DNA of 64,000 nt from Rhodococcoides kyotonense (GCF_001645385.1 NZ_LVHI01000009.1:1-64000), one strand, 5' to 3'. Counted from the stretch's first letter, positions 34,290 through 43,481 are shown. Notes: generated by a model from the sequence alone, not told the origin. Numbers and translations are program-made.

Positions 34290-35434
34290 CCGCAGCGCTG
34301 CCGAGACGTCTCGGGCCGAGCCGTACCGGGCTTGCGATGCGGGGCGTCGCGGCTGCGGCGGCCCTGACGACCGCGGCGGTCGCGTCCGTCGCATACGCCG
34401 ACGGCGGGTTCGAGCGCGCACCGGAGGTATACGCCGATGTTCCGGCATCTGCCGGTCTGTTGATCGGGGAGATCGGCGTCGTGTACCGCGGTGTACAGGT
34501 CGGCAGAGTCGTCGGCATCGACAGCGGCACCGACCGTTCTCGCGTCACGATGCGCATCGACCCCGACGAGATCGACACCGTCCCGGCATCGGCGCTCGTC
34601 CGTATCGCGCCGCGAACCCTGTTCGGTGACGTCTACGTCGATCTCGTCGACACCGGCACGGCGTCACGGCCTCTCACCGGTGGCACGACCCTGAACGTCG
34701 ACACATCCGCCGAAGCAGTACAACTCGCCGACGTCTATCGCACCGTCACCAGCTTGCTGAACCGAGTGGAGCCGGCCAGGGCGCAGACTGCGCTCACCGC
34801 CATCGGTACGGCTCTCGACGGAAGGGGCAGGAGTCTGGGCGAGACGATCGACCGCGTCGCGTCCATCGAGGCGCAGCTTCAGCCGCAGATCGCCGCAGCG
34901 CTCGATCACACCACGTCGGTTCGGCACGTGGCCGAAGCCCTCGCCGATGCCACACCCGACGTACTGGCGACGATCGACGCAGCCACCGCGTTGTCGCAGA
35001 CGACGCTGGACCGTGCCGACGGATTCGACGCTCTGCTGACCAATGCCGCCGGCCTGGCCGCGTCGGCCGATGCCGTGGCACGGGACAACACATCCACCAC
35101 GATCACCGTGGTCCAGCGCGGTGCAACGGTTCTGAAGACGTTGTCGGACAACGCCGATGGGCTCGCGGCGACACTCGACATGCTCGAGCCGTTCGGCGCA
35201 GCAGGAGCCCGAATCTTCGCGAGCGGTCGATTCGACATCACCGCGGTGCCCGACTTCTCCGATCCCCTGCCGTACACGGCGGCCGACTGCCCTCGTTATC
35301 CCGGACTCGACAGCCGCGCGTGCGCACTCTCCACGGTGCAGGACGCAGCAGTCGGCGCTTCCCTCCCGTTGAACCCTGCCAGCACGATGCTGCTCGCACC
35401 GGTCCTGCAGGGCACCAAGGTGACGATTCGATGA
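34286..35434 (+). CDS. mceA: Mce family protein, MceA position
   Basis: A 382-residue exported protein with an N-terminal signal anchor (LAMRGVAAAAALTTAAVASV). The MCE domain (about 50-130) includes GEIGVVYRGVQVGRVVGIDS and RIAPRTLFGDVYVDLVDTGT. A long helical region follows (QPQIAAALDHTTSVRHVAEA onward) that would form part of the tunnel-shaped needle seen in Mce complexes. GTG start overlaps the yrbEB stop; ATGA overlap with mceB. Confidence 0.92.
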   Translation: MTAALPRRLGPSRTGLAMRGVAAAAALTTAAVASVAYADGGFERAPEVYADVPASAGLLIGEIGVVYRGVQVGRVVGIDSGTDRSRVTMRIDPDEIDTVPASALVRIAPRTLFGDVYVDLVDTGTASRPLTGGTTLNVDTSAEAVQLADVYRTVTSLLNRVEPARAQTALTAIGTALDGRGRSLGETIDRVASIEAQLQPQIAAALDHTTSVRHVAEALADATPDVLATIDAATALSQTTLDRADGFDALLTNAAGLAASADAVARDNTSTTITVVQRGATVLKTLSDNADGLAATLDMLEPFGAAGARIFASGRFDITAVPDFSDPLPYTAADCPRYPGLDSRACALSTVQDAAVGASLPLNPASTMLLAPVLQGTKVTIR

Positions 35435-36447
35435 CCTCCGTTCGCACACCGCTGGTGCAGCTCGCCGCTTTCGCCGTGGCGGGTGTGGTGTCGGCGATCG
35501 TCGTCGTCGACACGCTCAGTGTTCCCGTGCCCGGCGACACCGTCTCGTACACAGCCGAATTCAGCGGAGTCGAAGGTTTACGAGACGGCAACGACGTCAC
35601 CCTGGCAGGAGTACGCGTCGGACGCGTCGACGACGTCGATTTCACGACCGCCGCGGACCGCAGCACCGCAGTCGTGCGTTTCTCGGTGCAGAAGGCAGTG
35701 GCGGTACCGCAGAACATCACCGCGGCCATTCGATACGGCGACATGCTGGGCGCCCGATATCTCGCACTCGACCCACCTACCGAACCGTCCGGCGCCTTGC
35801 CGGACGGCGGAACCATCCCTCTCGAACGTACGACGCCCCCGGTGGACCTCACGGCTCTGGTGAACGGATTCGAGCCGTTGTTCGCCGCGGTCGATCCCGA
35901 CCAGGTCAACGCGCTGGCGCGTTCGATCATCGACGCGTTCGAAGGTGAAGCGGGAACCATCGACTCCCTGCTGCGGCATGTCGCGTCGGTCACCCGGGGA
36001 TTGGCGAACAACGAGCAGGTGCTGACCGACCTGATCGCCGATCTGAGTTCCGTTGTCACGACGATGGATTCGCATCGTGACGACATCACTCGGGTGATCG
36101 GAGGCCTGACCGACATGAGCAGCACCGTCGCACAGCAGGGAGACCAGCTCGAGACGCTTCTCGACGACGGATCGGACGCGGTGCGGTCGCTGTCGATCTT
36201 GACGACTCACGCTGTCGACCCTCTCGACGCTGCTCTGTCGGACGCGAACGCCACGACCGATTCGTGGATTCCGAACACCGCGAACTTCGACCGCACGATG
36301 ACCCTGTTGCCGGAACTGGCGTCGGCGATCAATCATCTCGGCGACTACGGCGGCTGGCTCAACCTGTACACCTGCAACTTCATTCTGAAGGCCGGGGACG
36401 CCGAGGCGAACATCTTCGGGGGAACACACACGGAGATTTGCCGATGA
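35431..36447 (+). CDS. mceB: Mce family protein, MceB position
   Basis: A 338-residue protein with an N-terminal membrane anchor (PLVQLAAFAVAGVVSAIVVV), an MCE domain (EFSGVEGLRDGNDVTLAGVR, AIRYGDMLGARYLALDPPTE) and a helical tail to a C-terminal segment with a single cysteine pair region (LNLYTCNFILK...TEICR). It is one of six different subunits expected to build one hetero-hexamer. ATGA overlaps at both ends. Confidence 0.92.
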   Translation: MTSVRTPLVQLAAFAVAGVVSAIVVVDTLSVPVPGDTVSYTAEFSGVEGLRDGNDVTLAGVRVGRVDDVDFTTAADRSTAVVRFSVQKAVAVPQNITAAIRYGDMLGARYLALDPPTEPSGALPDGGTIPLERTTPPVDLTALVNGFEPLFAAVDPDQVNALARSIIDAFEGEAGTIDSLLRHVASVTRGLANNEQVLTDLIADLSSVVTTMDSHRDDITRVIGGLTDMSSTVAQQGDQLETLLDDGSDAVRSLSILTTHAVDPLDAALSDANATTDSWIPNTANFDRTMTLLPELASAINHLGDYGGWLNLYTCNFILKAGDAEANIFGGTHTEICR

Positions 36448-37412
36448 CGACGGTGAGACTAGGGGTCACCGGCATCGCACTCGTAGCGCTGTTGTTGATC
36501 GCCGCCATCGTGATTCCGCACGGCTGGTACGTCTTTCGCACCACCGGTTACAGCGCTCAGTTCGAGAACGCGGGCGGTCTCACCGAATCGGACCCTGTCT
36601 ACGTGGCGGGCGTTCCCGCCGGACGCGTCGACAGCGTCGACATCGCAGGTGACCACGTGGAGGTGCACTTCAGGCTCGACCGCGGCCGACCATTGGGTGA
36701 TCGCACTCAGGCGGCGATCAAGCTGCGCACCATTCTCGGTAAGCGGTATCTCGAGATCATCCCCGACGGAACAGGTTCCATCGACACCATCCCGTTGGCG
36801 CGAACCATCGTGCCGTATTCGCTCGACGAGATCGGGACCGCCACCACGAACGCCGCCGACGAACTGGACGTCCCGGCCCTGGAGCAGATGGTGGCGACGC
36901 TGCGGGACGTCACCCCGACCGACACGACGATCGTCGCCGACGCGTTGACCGGGGTCAGCACCGCGTCGGCCATGTTGGCCAGGAACGACGAGCAGATCGC
37001 AGGGCTTCTCGATGCGTCGCAGTCCCTGTCGACGGCCGTGGCCGCGGAAAGCGATTCGCTCGCAGTGCTTCTCGGAAACGCACAGACCGTTCTCGGCATT
37101 CTGTCGGACCGTCGAGCGGCGGTGAGCCAGTTGGTGACGGACCTGCGTACGCTCACCGCGTCGGCCGAGGCGTTCCTGAACGACAACACCGCCGAACTCG
37201 ACGATGTGCTGATCGACATGCGCTCCGTGACCGACACGCTCGAGCGCAACGGACAGAACATCGACGCCCTCATGTCCACACTGCCCGCGGGTCTCCGTGC
37301 GGTCACCGACGCCACCGGCAATGGCAACTGGGTCGACGTGTCCGCCCCCGCCGGCCCGGTACCGGACAATCTGCTGTGTGCGCTGGGTGTGATGACGGGG
37401 TGCACCGGATGA
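36444..37412 (+). CDS. mceC: Mce family protein, MceC position
   Basis: A 322-residue protein with an N-terminal anchor (LGVTGIALVALLLIAAIVIP), an MCE domain (QFENAGGLTESDPVYVAGVP, IKLRTILGKRYLEIIPDGTG) and a helical domain (LLDASQSLSTAVAAESDSLA, RRAAVSQLVTDLRTLTASAE). The C-terminus has two Cys (LLCALGVMTGCTG). ATGA overlaps with mceB and mceD indicate coupled translation in fixed stoichiometry. Confidence 0.92.
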   Translation: MTTVRLGVTGIALVALLLIAAIVIPHGWYVFRTTGYSAQFENAGGLTESDPVYVAGVPAGRVDSVDIAGDHVEVHFRLDRGRPLGDRTQAAIKLRTILGKRYLEIIPDGTGSIDTIPLARTIVPYSLDEIGTATTNAADELDVPALEQMVATLRDVTPTDTTIVADALTGVSTASAMLARNDEQIAGLLDASQSLSTAVAAESDSLAVLLGNAQTVLGILSDRRAAVSQLVTDLRTLTASAEAFLNDNTAELDDVLIDMRSVTDTLERNGQNIDALMSTLPAGLRAVTDATGNGNWVDVSAPAGPVPDNLLCALGVMTGCTG

Positions 37413-38467
37413 GGTACGTGGCTCTGTTCGTGCTCCTGGCCGTCGTGGCCTGCGGCGGCTGGTTCGTGATATCGACGGACGATTCCACCACCGTCACAGC
37501 CGATTTCGCCTACATCGACGGAATCTATCCCGGAAGCCCGGTACAGGTGCTCGGCGTTCCCGTCGGGACGGTCGACGCCGTCGAGCCGCAGGGCACGAGT
37601 GTGCGGGTCACCATGTCGGTGTCGGGCGTCGACACCCCGGCCGACGCGCGGGCCTACGTCATGAACCCGTCCGTCGTGAGCGACCGCTTCGTCGAACTGG
37701 GACCGGCATACCGAGGCGGACCGACGCTGGGCGACACCATCATTCCTGTCGAACGGAGCCACTCGCCCATCAACTGGGATCAGCTGATGGCGAGCGTCAC
37801 GACACTCGCAGGCGCGCTCGGCCCCGACGGCGGCGACGTCGGGTCCGCGCTCGACATCGTCGCCGGCGGAACGGCAGGCCTCGGTCCTGCGATCAACGAC
37901 GCGATACGCGACATCTCTCAGGCGACCGCGGTCGTCGGAGGAAACAGCGATCAGATCGGTGCGCTCATCGAGAATCTGAACACTCTCGTCACCGCGCTTG
38001 CATCACGCGAGGGTGCCCTGACCTCTGTTACCGACTCGCTCGATCTGCTCGGACGCCAGCTCGCGTCCGAGGACATCGACATCGGCACGCCGATTGCCCA
38101 GTTGCGCAGCATGTTCGACCGACTCGACGTCCTCCTCGCCGACCGCGGACAAGACCTTCGAGCGGTCCTCGCGAACACTCGCGACCTCACCGGCCGGTTC
38201 TCGGCGCACCAAGCGCAGTTCGCCGAATTCCTCGACTTGCTGCCACTGACGATGCAGAACATCGGCAACACCATCGGCGACGACGAACGCGCCCGCATCC
38301 GCCTGAACATCTCCACCGATCTGGACCAGTTCGCCGCGGCGGCGCCGCTCTGCAGAGATCTCGCGTTGCCGATCTGCACCGGCGCCGGACTGACCAACCC
38401 GGTTCCGGTGCCCATCAGCACGTCCGATCCGCTCGGCCTCGCCCAGTTGATGACGGGAGGACGATGA
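37409..38467 (+). CDS. mceD: Mce family protein, MceD position
   Basis: A 352-residue protein with an N-terminal hydrophobic anchor (MRYVALFVLLAVVACGGWFV). The Cys in VACGG is in a lipobox-like place, but the context is weak. The MCE domain is AYIDGIYPGSPVQVLGVPVG and YVMNPSVVSDRFVELGPAYR; the helical domain runs to about 290 and ends in a Pro-rich tail. ATGA overlaps at both ends. Confidence 0.92.
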   Translation: MRYVALFVLLAVVACGGWFVISTDDSTTVTADFAYIDGIYPGSPVQVLGVPVGTVDAVEPQGTSVRVTMSVSGVDTPADARAYVMNPSVVSDRFVELGPAYRGGPTLGDTIIPVERSHSPINWDQLMASVTTLAGALGPDGGDVGSALDIVAGGTAGLGPAINDAIRDISQATAVVGGNSDQIGALIENLNTLVTALASREGALTSVTDSLDLLGRQLASEDIDIGTPIAQLRSMFDRLDVLLADRGQDLRAVLANTRDLTGRFSAHQAQFAEFLDLLPLTMQNIGNTIGDDERARIRLNISTDLDQFAAAAPLCRDLALPICTGAGLTNPVPVPISTSDPLGLAQLMTGGR

Positions 38468-39483
38468 CGCGCCTCGTACTGCTCTGCTGCACTGCCCTTC
38501 TGCTGTCGGGCTGCAGCCTCGGGCTCGGTGAGCTTCCGATCGGCCGCTCCGCCGACGGCGACGACTACCTCGTGACGGCCGAATTCCCTCGCGCCGACCG
38601 CATCCGACTCGGGACCGAGGTGCGCGTCGAACAGCATCTCGTCGGACGCGTCCACGACCTGACGACGGACGGGCGCGGCGCCCAGGTCGGACTCAGCCTC
38701 GAGGCGTCGACTCCGCTGCCTGCCGACGTCACCGCGTCGCTGGAGCTTCCGTCCGCATTGGGTGAGCCGTACGTCCGCTTGGAGGTGCCTGCCGATCCGT
38801 CGTCCACGATCCTGGTCGACGGCGACGTCATCGCGAACACCGGAATCGGCCCGGAGCTCGAGAATTCGCTGGCCACACTGGGATTGGTGCTGAACGGCAG
38901 CGGCATCGACCAACTGCAGGGCATCGTGACCGAGATGAACGACGCGTTCGGCGGACGTGGCCCCGAGATCCGCGAACTGATGCACAGCGCCGACGCACTC
39001 CTCGCGAAGGCCGATGCGCAGCAAGCCGAATTCGATCGAGTGCTGATCGCTGCCGGTGCGGTGTCCGCCGCGCTCGCCGACAATCGCGCCACCCTCGATG
39101 CAGGTCTGGCCGTCGCCGCGCCGACGATGGACCTGCTCGTCCGTCAACGAGACCGGATATCGTCACTGATCGCCACGACGTCGTCGCTCGCGGAGAATGC
39201 ACGAAAACTGCTCGGCGACAACACCGATCGATTGGCCTCGGGCGTCGACGATCTCGCGGTTCTTCTCGCATCGATCCAAGGATTCAACGACTCGGTCACG
39301 CCGACGCTCGACAACATGAACCAGTTCATCGAGGGGTTCGACGGCGCGGTACACGGCGACTACCTCGTTTTCGACGGTGCTCTGGACCTTCCGGAGACGG
39401 TCGGCGAACTGATGACGGGCGGACGCGTCGCCGATGTGCCGGCGACGCTCGAACAACTACTCGTTCCGGAGGGTCCTCGATGA
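38464..39483 (+). CDS. mceE: Mce family lipoprotein, MceE position (LprK-like)
   Basis: A 339-residue lipoprotein: signal sequence MTRLVLLCCTALLLSGCSLG with lipobox LLSGC, so Cys17 is the expected acylation site. The MCE domain is EFPRADRIRLGTEVRVEQHL and LELPSALGEPYVRLEVPADP. In M. tuberculosis the MceE subunit of each operon is likewise a lipoprotein. ATGA overlaps at both ends. Confidence 0.94.
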   Translation: MTRLVLLCCTALLLSGCSLGLGELPIGRSADGDDYLVTAEFPRADRIRLGTEVRVEQHLVGRVHDLTTDGRGAQVGLSLEASTPLPADVTASLELPSALGEPYVRLEVPADPSSTILVDGDVIANTGIGPELENSLATLGLVLNGSGIDQLQGIVTEMNDAFGGRGPEIRELMHSADALLAKADAQQAEFDRVLIAAGAVSAALADNRATLDAGLAVAAPTMDLLVRQRDRISSLIATTSSLAENARKLLGDNTDRLASGVDDLAVLLASIQGFNDSVTPTLDNMNQFIEGFDGAVHGDYLVFDGALDLPETVGELMTGGRVADVPATLEQLLVPEGPR

Positions 39484-40685
39484 GGCGTACGGTGCGCATT
39501 CAATTGGTGCTCTTCGCTGTCACCTCGGTCGTCGCGGTACTGGTCGGCACCCACTACGTGGTGGGGTCCCAACTCCTCCGGAGTTCGATCGCGGTGACCG
39601 CGACGATGCCCGACGCCATGAACCTCGGTGTCGGAGCGGGCGTGACGTACCGGGGTGTCGCGGTAGGCGAGATCACCGACATCACCGTCACCGACGCCGG
39701 CGTCGAGCTCGCGATCGGACTCGATCCGGACACGCGGGTTCCCGTCGGATCGACCGCGAAGGTGACCGACGCCAGTGCACTCGGCATCCGGACCCTCGAC
39801 ATCGTCCCGACGACGGACGCCGGACCGTACCTGGCCGACGGCGGCGCTCTCGTGGTGCGACCCGAGGACCAGCCGAGGGAGCTCGGCGACCTGCTCGTGG
39901 AGATGTCGAGTCTCGTCGAATCCATCGATCCCGACTCGATCACGACACTCGGCGAGACGTTCGGCGCCGCGCTCGACGGGACCGGTCCTGCACTGCGTCG
40001 ACTGCTCGACGACGTCGACACTCTGTCCCGCATGCTCGAGGAACAGGCGCCTGCCCTGGCGAACATCGTGGACGCCGGACTTCCGATGCTCGACGCCGTC
40101 GCCTCCCGGGCGGACGGTCTGCCCGGATCCGCCGCGGCCGTGCGGGACATCACCGGACAACTGCGCGCCCAGGAGCCGTCGTTGATCTACCTCCTGGACC
40201 GGTCGCCGGACGCGCTGGCCAGGACGCAGGTGCTGCTCGACGACACGAGGGGGACCTTCGGCGCCCTGCTCACGAACCTCGTCTCCGTGACAGGCGTGCT
40301 CGCCGATCGCACACCCGCGACGACGGCACTGCTCGACGCGATGCCGACGACGCTCGGCAAGTTGACGTCCATCGTGCACGGCGACCGCGGGGACTTCACG
40401 CTCGTCGCCACCCAGGGGCCGGTCTGCTGGTACGACACCCCGCGCCGCAGCGTCGGCGACGAGTCACCACGCGAGCCGAACCTGAACCTCTACTGCCCAC
40501 CCGGTCCCGACCTTGCGCAACGCGGCTCTGCGAACGCACCCCGACCGAACGACCTCGGCGCAGGCGACGCCACGCAGCCCGGCAACGTCACCGGCCCACC
40601 GATGGCCGACGACCCACTGCTGATCCCGACGGGCGTCGAGGCGCTCGACTATTGGAAGAGACTTCTGGAAGGAGTGTCCGAATGA
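39480..40685 (+). CDS. mceF: Mce family protein, MceF position
   Basis: A 401-residue protein with an N-terminal anchor (VRIQLVLFAVTSVVAVLVGT), an MCE domain (GVGAGVTYRGVAVGEITDIT, TDASALGIRTLDIVPTTDAG) and a long helical domain. The C-terminal extension is Pro/Asn-rich (PREPNLNLYCPPGPDLAQRG) and has Cys residues at PVCWYD and LYCPP, as in other MceF proteins. ATGA overlap with the Mce-associated gene. Confidence 0.92.
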   Translation: MRRTVRIQLVLFAVTSVVAVLVGTHYVVGSQLLRSSIAVTATMPDAMNLGVGAGVTYRGVAVGEITDITVTDAGVELAIGLDPDTRVPVGSTAKVTDASALGIRTLDIVPTTDAGPYLADGGALVVRPEDQPRELGDLLVEMSSLVESIDPDSITTLGETFGAALDGTGPALRRLLDDVDTLSRMLEEQAPALANIVDAGLPMLDAVASRADGLPGSAAAVRDITGQLRAQEPSLIYLLDRSPDALARTQVLLDDTRGTFGALLTNLVSVTGVLADRTPATTALLDAMPTTLGKLTSIVHGDRGDFTLVATQGPVCWYDTPRRSVGDESPREPNLNLYCPPGPDLAQRGSANAPRPNDLGAGDATQPGNVTGPPMADDPLLIPTGVEALDYWKRLLEGVSE

Positions 40686-41152
40686 CGCTGCGAAGGATCG
40701 TCGCCGCGATGATCGCCACGACGCTCGTTGCGGCCGTCGCCGTGCTGGGCTACCTCGTCGTGCAGAACCGCACGATGGACGAGCTGCGGTCGACGGCCGT
40801 GGCGTCGGCGACGCAGTACACCGAGCAACTCGCCACGTACGACTACACGGATCCGACGGCGAATCTGGACGCGGTGACGTCGTCGTCGACCGCCGATTTC
40901 GCCAGTTCCTACCGGAACGTGTCCGACAAACTGACGGGGTTGCTCAGCCAAGGCCAAGGACAGGCCACAGGGCATGTGACCAGCGCTGGAGTCGTCGAAC
41001 TGAGTTCCGAGCACGCCGTCGTCGCCCTCTTTCTCGACCAGTCGGTGCGCAATCTCACCGCGCCCGACGGCCGCACCGATTCGTCACGCATGCTGGTGAG
41101 GCTCGAGCGTGACGGAGACCGATGGCTGTTGGCCTCCGCGGAACCGCGATGA
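40682..41152 (+). CDS. Mce-associated membrane protein (Mam-like)
   Basis: A 156-residue protein with one N-terminal transmembrane helix (RIVAAMIATTLVAAVAVLGYLVV). The outward domain has the SnoaL/NTF2-like pattern of Mam proteins (NRTMDELRSTAVASATQYTE, SSSTADFASSYRNVSDKLTG, VVALFLDQSVRNL, MLVRLERDGDRWLLA). Mam proteins stabilise Mce complexes in mycobacteria. It is the last gene of the ATGA-linked chain; only one Mam gene is present and no MceG ATPase gene is in the window. Confidence 0.88.
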   Translation: MTLRRIVAAMIATTLVAAVAVLGYLVVQNRTMDELRSTAVASATQYTEQLATYDYTDPTANLDAVTSSSTADFASSYRNVSDKLTGLLSQGQGQATGHVTSAGVVELSSEHAVVALFLDQSVRNLTAPDGRTDSSRMLVRLERDGDRWLLASAEPR

Positions 41153-41183
41153 CATGATGGCAGGCCCATCGGGCCGTGCACCC

Positions 41184-41244
41184 GGGTCGTGCCGCGGGCT
41201 GCACTCCCGGCTCGATCGGGTCGTTCCGCGGGCTGCACTCCCGG
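41184..41244. repeat. Two-copy 34-bp tandem repeat between the mce operon and mihF
   Basis: GGGTCGTGCCGCGGGCTGCA-CTCCCGG (41184-41210) recurs with one change (TTCC for TGCC) at 41218-41244, a 34-bp period. Each copy contains the palindrome-like CCGCGG. The 277-bp gap (41153-41429) is otherwise featureless apart from the mihF ribosome site. Role unknown. Confidence 0.6.
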
Positions 41245-41429
41245 TCCAACTGCTGGTCGGGGCACACCCCGAAACGCAGAGCACGTAGCCTGACGGGGAA
41301 GGAACGGTGGCTCACGGGGAATGACACGCGTGTTGTTCCGATACATTGTCGGAGCCACCAGGCACGATGCAAGAAGGTCGTAGACCATGTCAGCGAGCGA
41401 CGGGTCACCACTATCGAGGAGATAAGGCC

Positions 41430-41744
41430 ATGGCTTTACCAGTATTGACACCGGAACAGCGCACTGCGGCTCTGGCCAAGGCGGCCGAGGCACGCACTGC
41501 CCGGTCGAAGCTGCTGGCCGCCGTCAAGTCCGGCGAGCTCAGCGTTGCTGACGTTCTCGCGAAGGCCGAGAACGACGAAATCGTCAAGAAGACCAAGGTG
41601 TCGGCCCTGATCAAGGCCCTGCCGGGTGTCGGTTCGGTGCGCGCCGCACAGCTGCTCGAGCAGCTGGCGATCGCAGACACCCGCCGCATCGGCGGCCTCG
41701 GCGCCAACCAGCGTGAAGCGCTGCTGGCTGCCGTCGCATCCTGA
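41430..41744 (+). CDS. mihF: Actinobacterial integration host factor MihF
   Basis: A 104-residue nucleoid protein that bends DNA and supports phage integration in mycobacteria. It has the family opening MALPVLTPEQRTAALAKAAE, the basic helix AARTARSKLLAAVKSGELSV-like region, and the H2TH/S13-like DNA-binding segment SALIKALPGVGSVRAAQLLE with IADTRRIGGLGANQREALL. GAGGAGATAAGG lies just before the ATG. In M. tuberculosis mihF is beside gmk; here it is elsewhere, so it may be a second copy. Confidence 0.9.
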   Translation: MALPVLTPEQRTAALAKAAEARTARSKLLAAVKSGELSVADVLAKAENDEIVKKTKVSALIKALPGVGSVRAAQLLEQLAIADTRRIGGLGANQREALLAAVAS

Positions 41745-41794
41745 TCGACACACGAGGAGGCGCAGGTCACATTCCGCGGGGTTAGCATTTGCCC

Positions 41795-42277
41795 ATGAAC
41801 GTCGAAGTGACTCTGCTGCCCGGGATCGGGGTGCGGAAAGATTTCGCCCTCGCATCCGGGCGCCGCATCGGGGTCATCACCCGTAAGGACGGCGCGAACG
41901 AACTCATCGTCTCGCGCAAGGATGACCCCGACGCAACACAGGCGTCCATCACCTTGAGCAATGAGGAAGCGGCGGCGCTGGGCAATCTGCTCGGCACGCC
42001 GCAACTCATTGCCCAGCTCGGGGAAGACCATCGAGACCTTCCCGGCATCAACACGCGGCAGCTACCCATTCGGGAAGGCTCGCGATTCGACGGCCGAACC
42101 CTCGGCGACACGATGATGCGCACCAAGACTGGTGTGTCGGTCGTCGCGGTCATGCGCGCAGGTCAAGTGCAGCCGTCGCCCACTCCTGAATTCACGCTCA
42201 CCTCCGGAGATCTGCTCGTCGCCGTCGGTACCGCCGACGGACTCGACGCTGCATCCAGGCTTCTCGGCAAAGCCTGA
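41795..42277 (+). CDS. KhtT-like regulatory subunit of a K+/H+ antiporter
   Basis: A 160-residue cytosolic protein with an N-terminal domain (VEVTLLPGIGVRKDFALASG, ISLSNEEAAALGNLLGTPQL-like) and a C-terminal TrkA-C/RCK_C domain (TGVSVVAVMRAGQVQPSPTP, FTLTSGDLLVAVGTADGLDA). RCK_C subunits gate their partner antiporter; here the partner follows 19 bp downstream. TAGCAT at 41783-41788 lies 6 nt before the ATG, suggesting a leaderless mRNA. Confidence 0.9.
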   Translation: MNVEVTLLPGIGVRKDFALASGRRIGVITRKDGANELIVSRKDDPDATQASITLSNEEAAALGNLLGTPQLIAQLGEDHRDLPGINTRQLPIREGSRFDGRTLGDTMMRTKTGVSVVAVMRAGQVQPSPTPEFTLTSGDLLVAVGTADGLDAASRLLGKA

Positions 42278-42296
42278 GAGACGACGGGCTGAGCCG

Positions 42297-43469
42297 ATGG
42301 CCGAGAGCGCGCTCGCCCTCACCGAACTCGGCGCGGTGTTCTTCGCGCTCGGCCTCCTCGCGCGACTCTCAGGCAAGATCGGCGTGTCTCCGATCCCGTT
42401 CTACCTGCTCGGTGGGCTGTGCTTCGGCAACGGCGGATTCGTCAACCTCGCGGGCATCGACGAGTTCAGCGAAATCGCCAGCGAGATCGGCGTCATCCTG
42501 CTGCTCCTGCTGCTCGGGCTCGAATACACCGCCACCGAACTCGTCACCGGTCTGCGCAGATCCTGGTTGGCCGGTCTCGTCGACCTGGTTCTCAATTTCG
42601 TGCCGGGAGCTGTCGCGGCCCTGCTGCTCGGGTGGGGAGGCGTCGGCGCGCTCGTGCTCGGTGGCGTCACGTACATCTCGTCGTCGGGAATCGTCGCGAA
42701 AGTACTGACCGACCTGGGCAGGCTCGGCAACCGCGAGACACCCGTCGTGCTGTCGATTCTCGTGTTCGAGGACCTCGCGATGGCCGTCTACCTGCCGATT
42801 CTGACTGCCGTCCTCAGCGGTGTCAGCTTCCTCGGTGGTCTCGAAGCGCTCGGCGTATCGCTGCTCGTCATCACGATCGTCCTGGTCGTCGCGCTGCGGT
42901 ACGGCAGCATCGTCTCGGCGATCGTCGACAGTCCCGACCGTGAGGTCGTACTTCTCAAAGTCCTCGGGTCCGCGTTGCTCGTCGCGGGCATCGCGTCGGA
43001 ACTGCAGGTGTCGGCCGCCGTCGGCGCGTTCCTGCTGGGAATCGCAATTTCAGGGTCGACGGCCGACAACGCGACCCGCGTCCTCGAGCCGCTGCGAGAC
43101 CTGTTCGCCGCGATGTTCTTCGTCGTCTTCGGGCTGAGCACCGACCCGGCGACCGTTCCCCCGGTCCTGGGCTGGGCCATCCTGCTGGCCGCCGTGACGA
43201 CGGCGACGAAGATGATCACCGGCGCGTGGGCGGCCGGGCGTCAGGGCATCGGGAGGCCTGGACGTCTTCGCGCGGGCGCGGCGCTGGTCGCGCGCGGTGA
43301 GTTCTCGATCGTCATCGCAGGTCTCGCGGTGTCCGCGGGAGCCGTAGAAGGCGAACTGGCCGCGCTGGCTACCGCATATGTGCTGCTCATGGCGGTTCTG
43401 GGTCCGGTTGCTGCGCGAGTCGTCGAGCCGATCGCGCGGACCCTCGTTCGTTCCAAGCCCGCGATGTGA
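42297..43469 (+). CDS. CPA2-family cation:proton antiporter (KhtU-like)
   Basis: A 390-residue membrane protein with about 12 hydrophobic spans. It has the antiporter pattern LTELGAVFFALGLLARLSGK, IGVILLLLLLGLEY, YISSSGIVAKVL, VVLSILVFEDLAMAVYLPIL and LRAGAALVARGEFSIVIAGL. The acidic residues in LVFEDLA fit the ion-binding site. It lacks the C-terminal RCK domains of larger KefB/C proteins; regulation is by the preceding KhtT-like subunit. Probably exports K+ in alkaline or detoxification conditions. Confidence 0.92.
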   Translation: MAESALALTELGAVFFALGLLARLSGKIGVSPIPFYLLGGLCFGNGGFVNLAGIDEFSEIASEIGVILLLLLLGLEYTATELVTGLRRSWLAGLVDLVLNFVPGAVAALLLGWGGVGALVLGGVTYISSSGIVAKVLTDLGRLGNRETPVVLSILVFEDLAMAVYLPILTAVLSGVSFLGGLEALGVSLLVITIVLVVALRYGSIVSAIVDSPDREVVLLKVLGSALLVAGIASELQVSAAVGAFLLGIAISGSTADNATRVLEPLRDLFAAMFFVVFGLSTDPATVPPVLGWAILLAAVTTATKMITGAWAAGRQGIGRPGRLRAGAALVARGEFSIVIAGLAVSAGAVEGELAALATAYVLLMAVLGPVAARVVEPIARTLVRSKPAM

Positions 43470-43481
43470 TTGGCTAGCCCG

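Noticed and set aside
30165-41152. Assignment as the mce4 cholesterol operon
   Set aside because: No KstR gene, ketosteroid genes or other cholesterol genes are adjacent; the tandem-domain TetR regulator points to the mce3 type.
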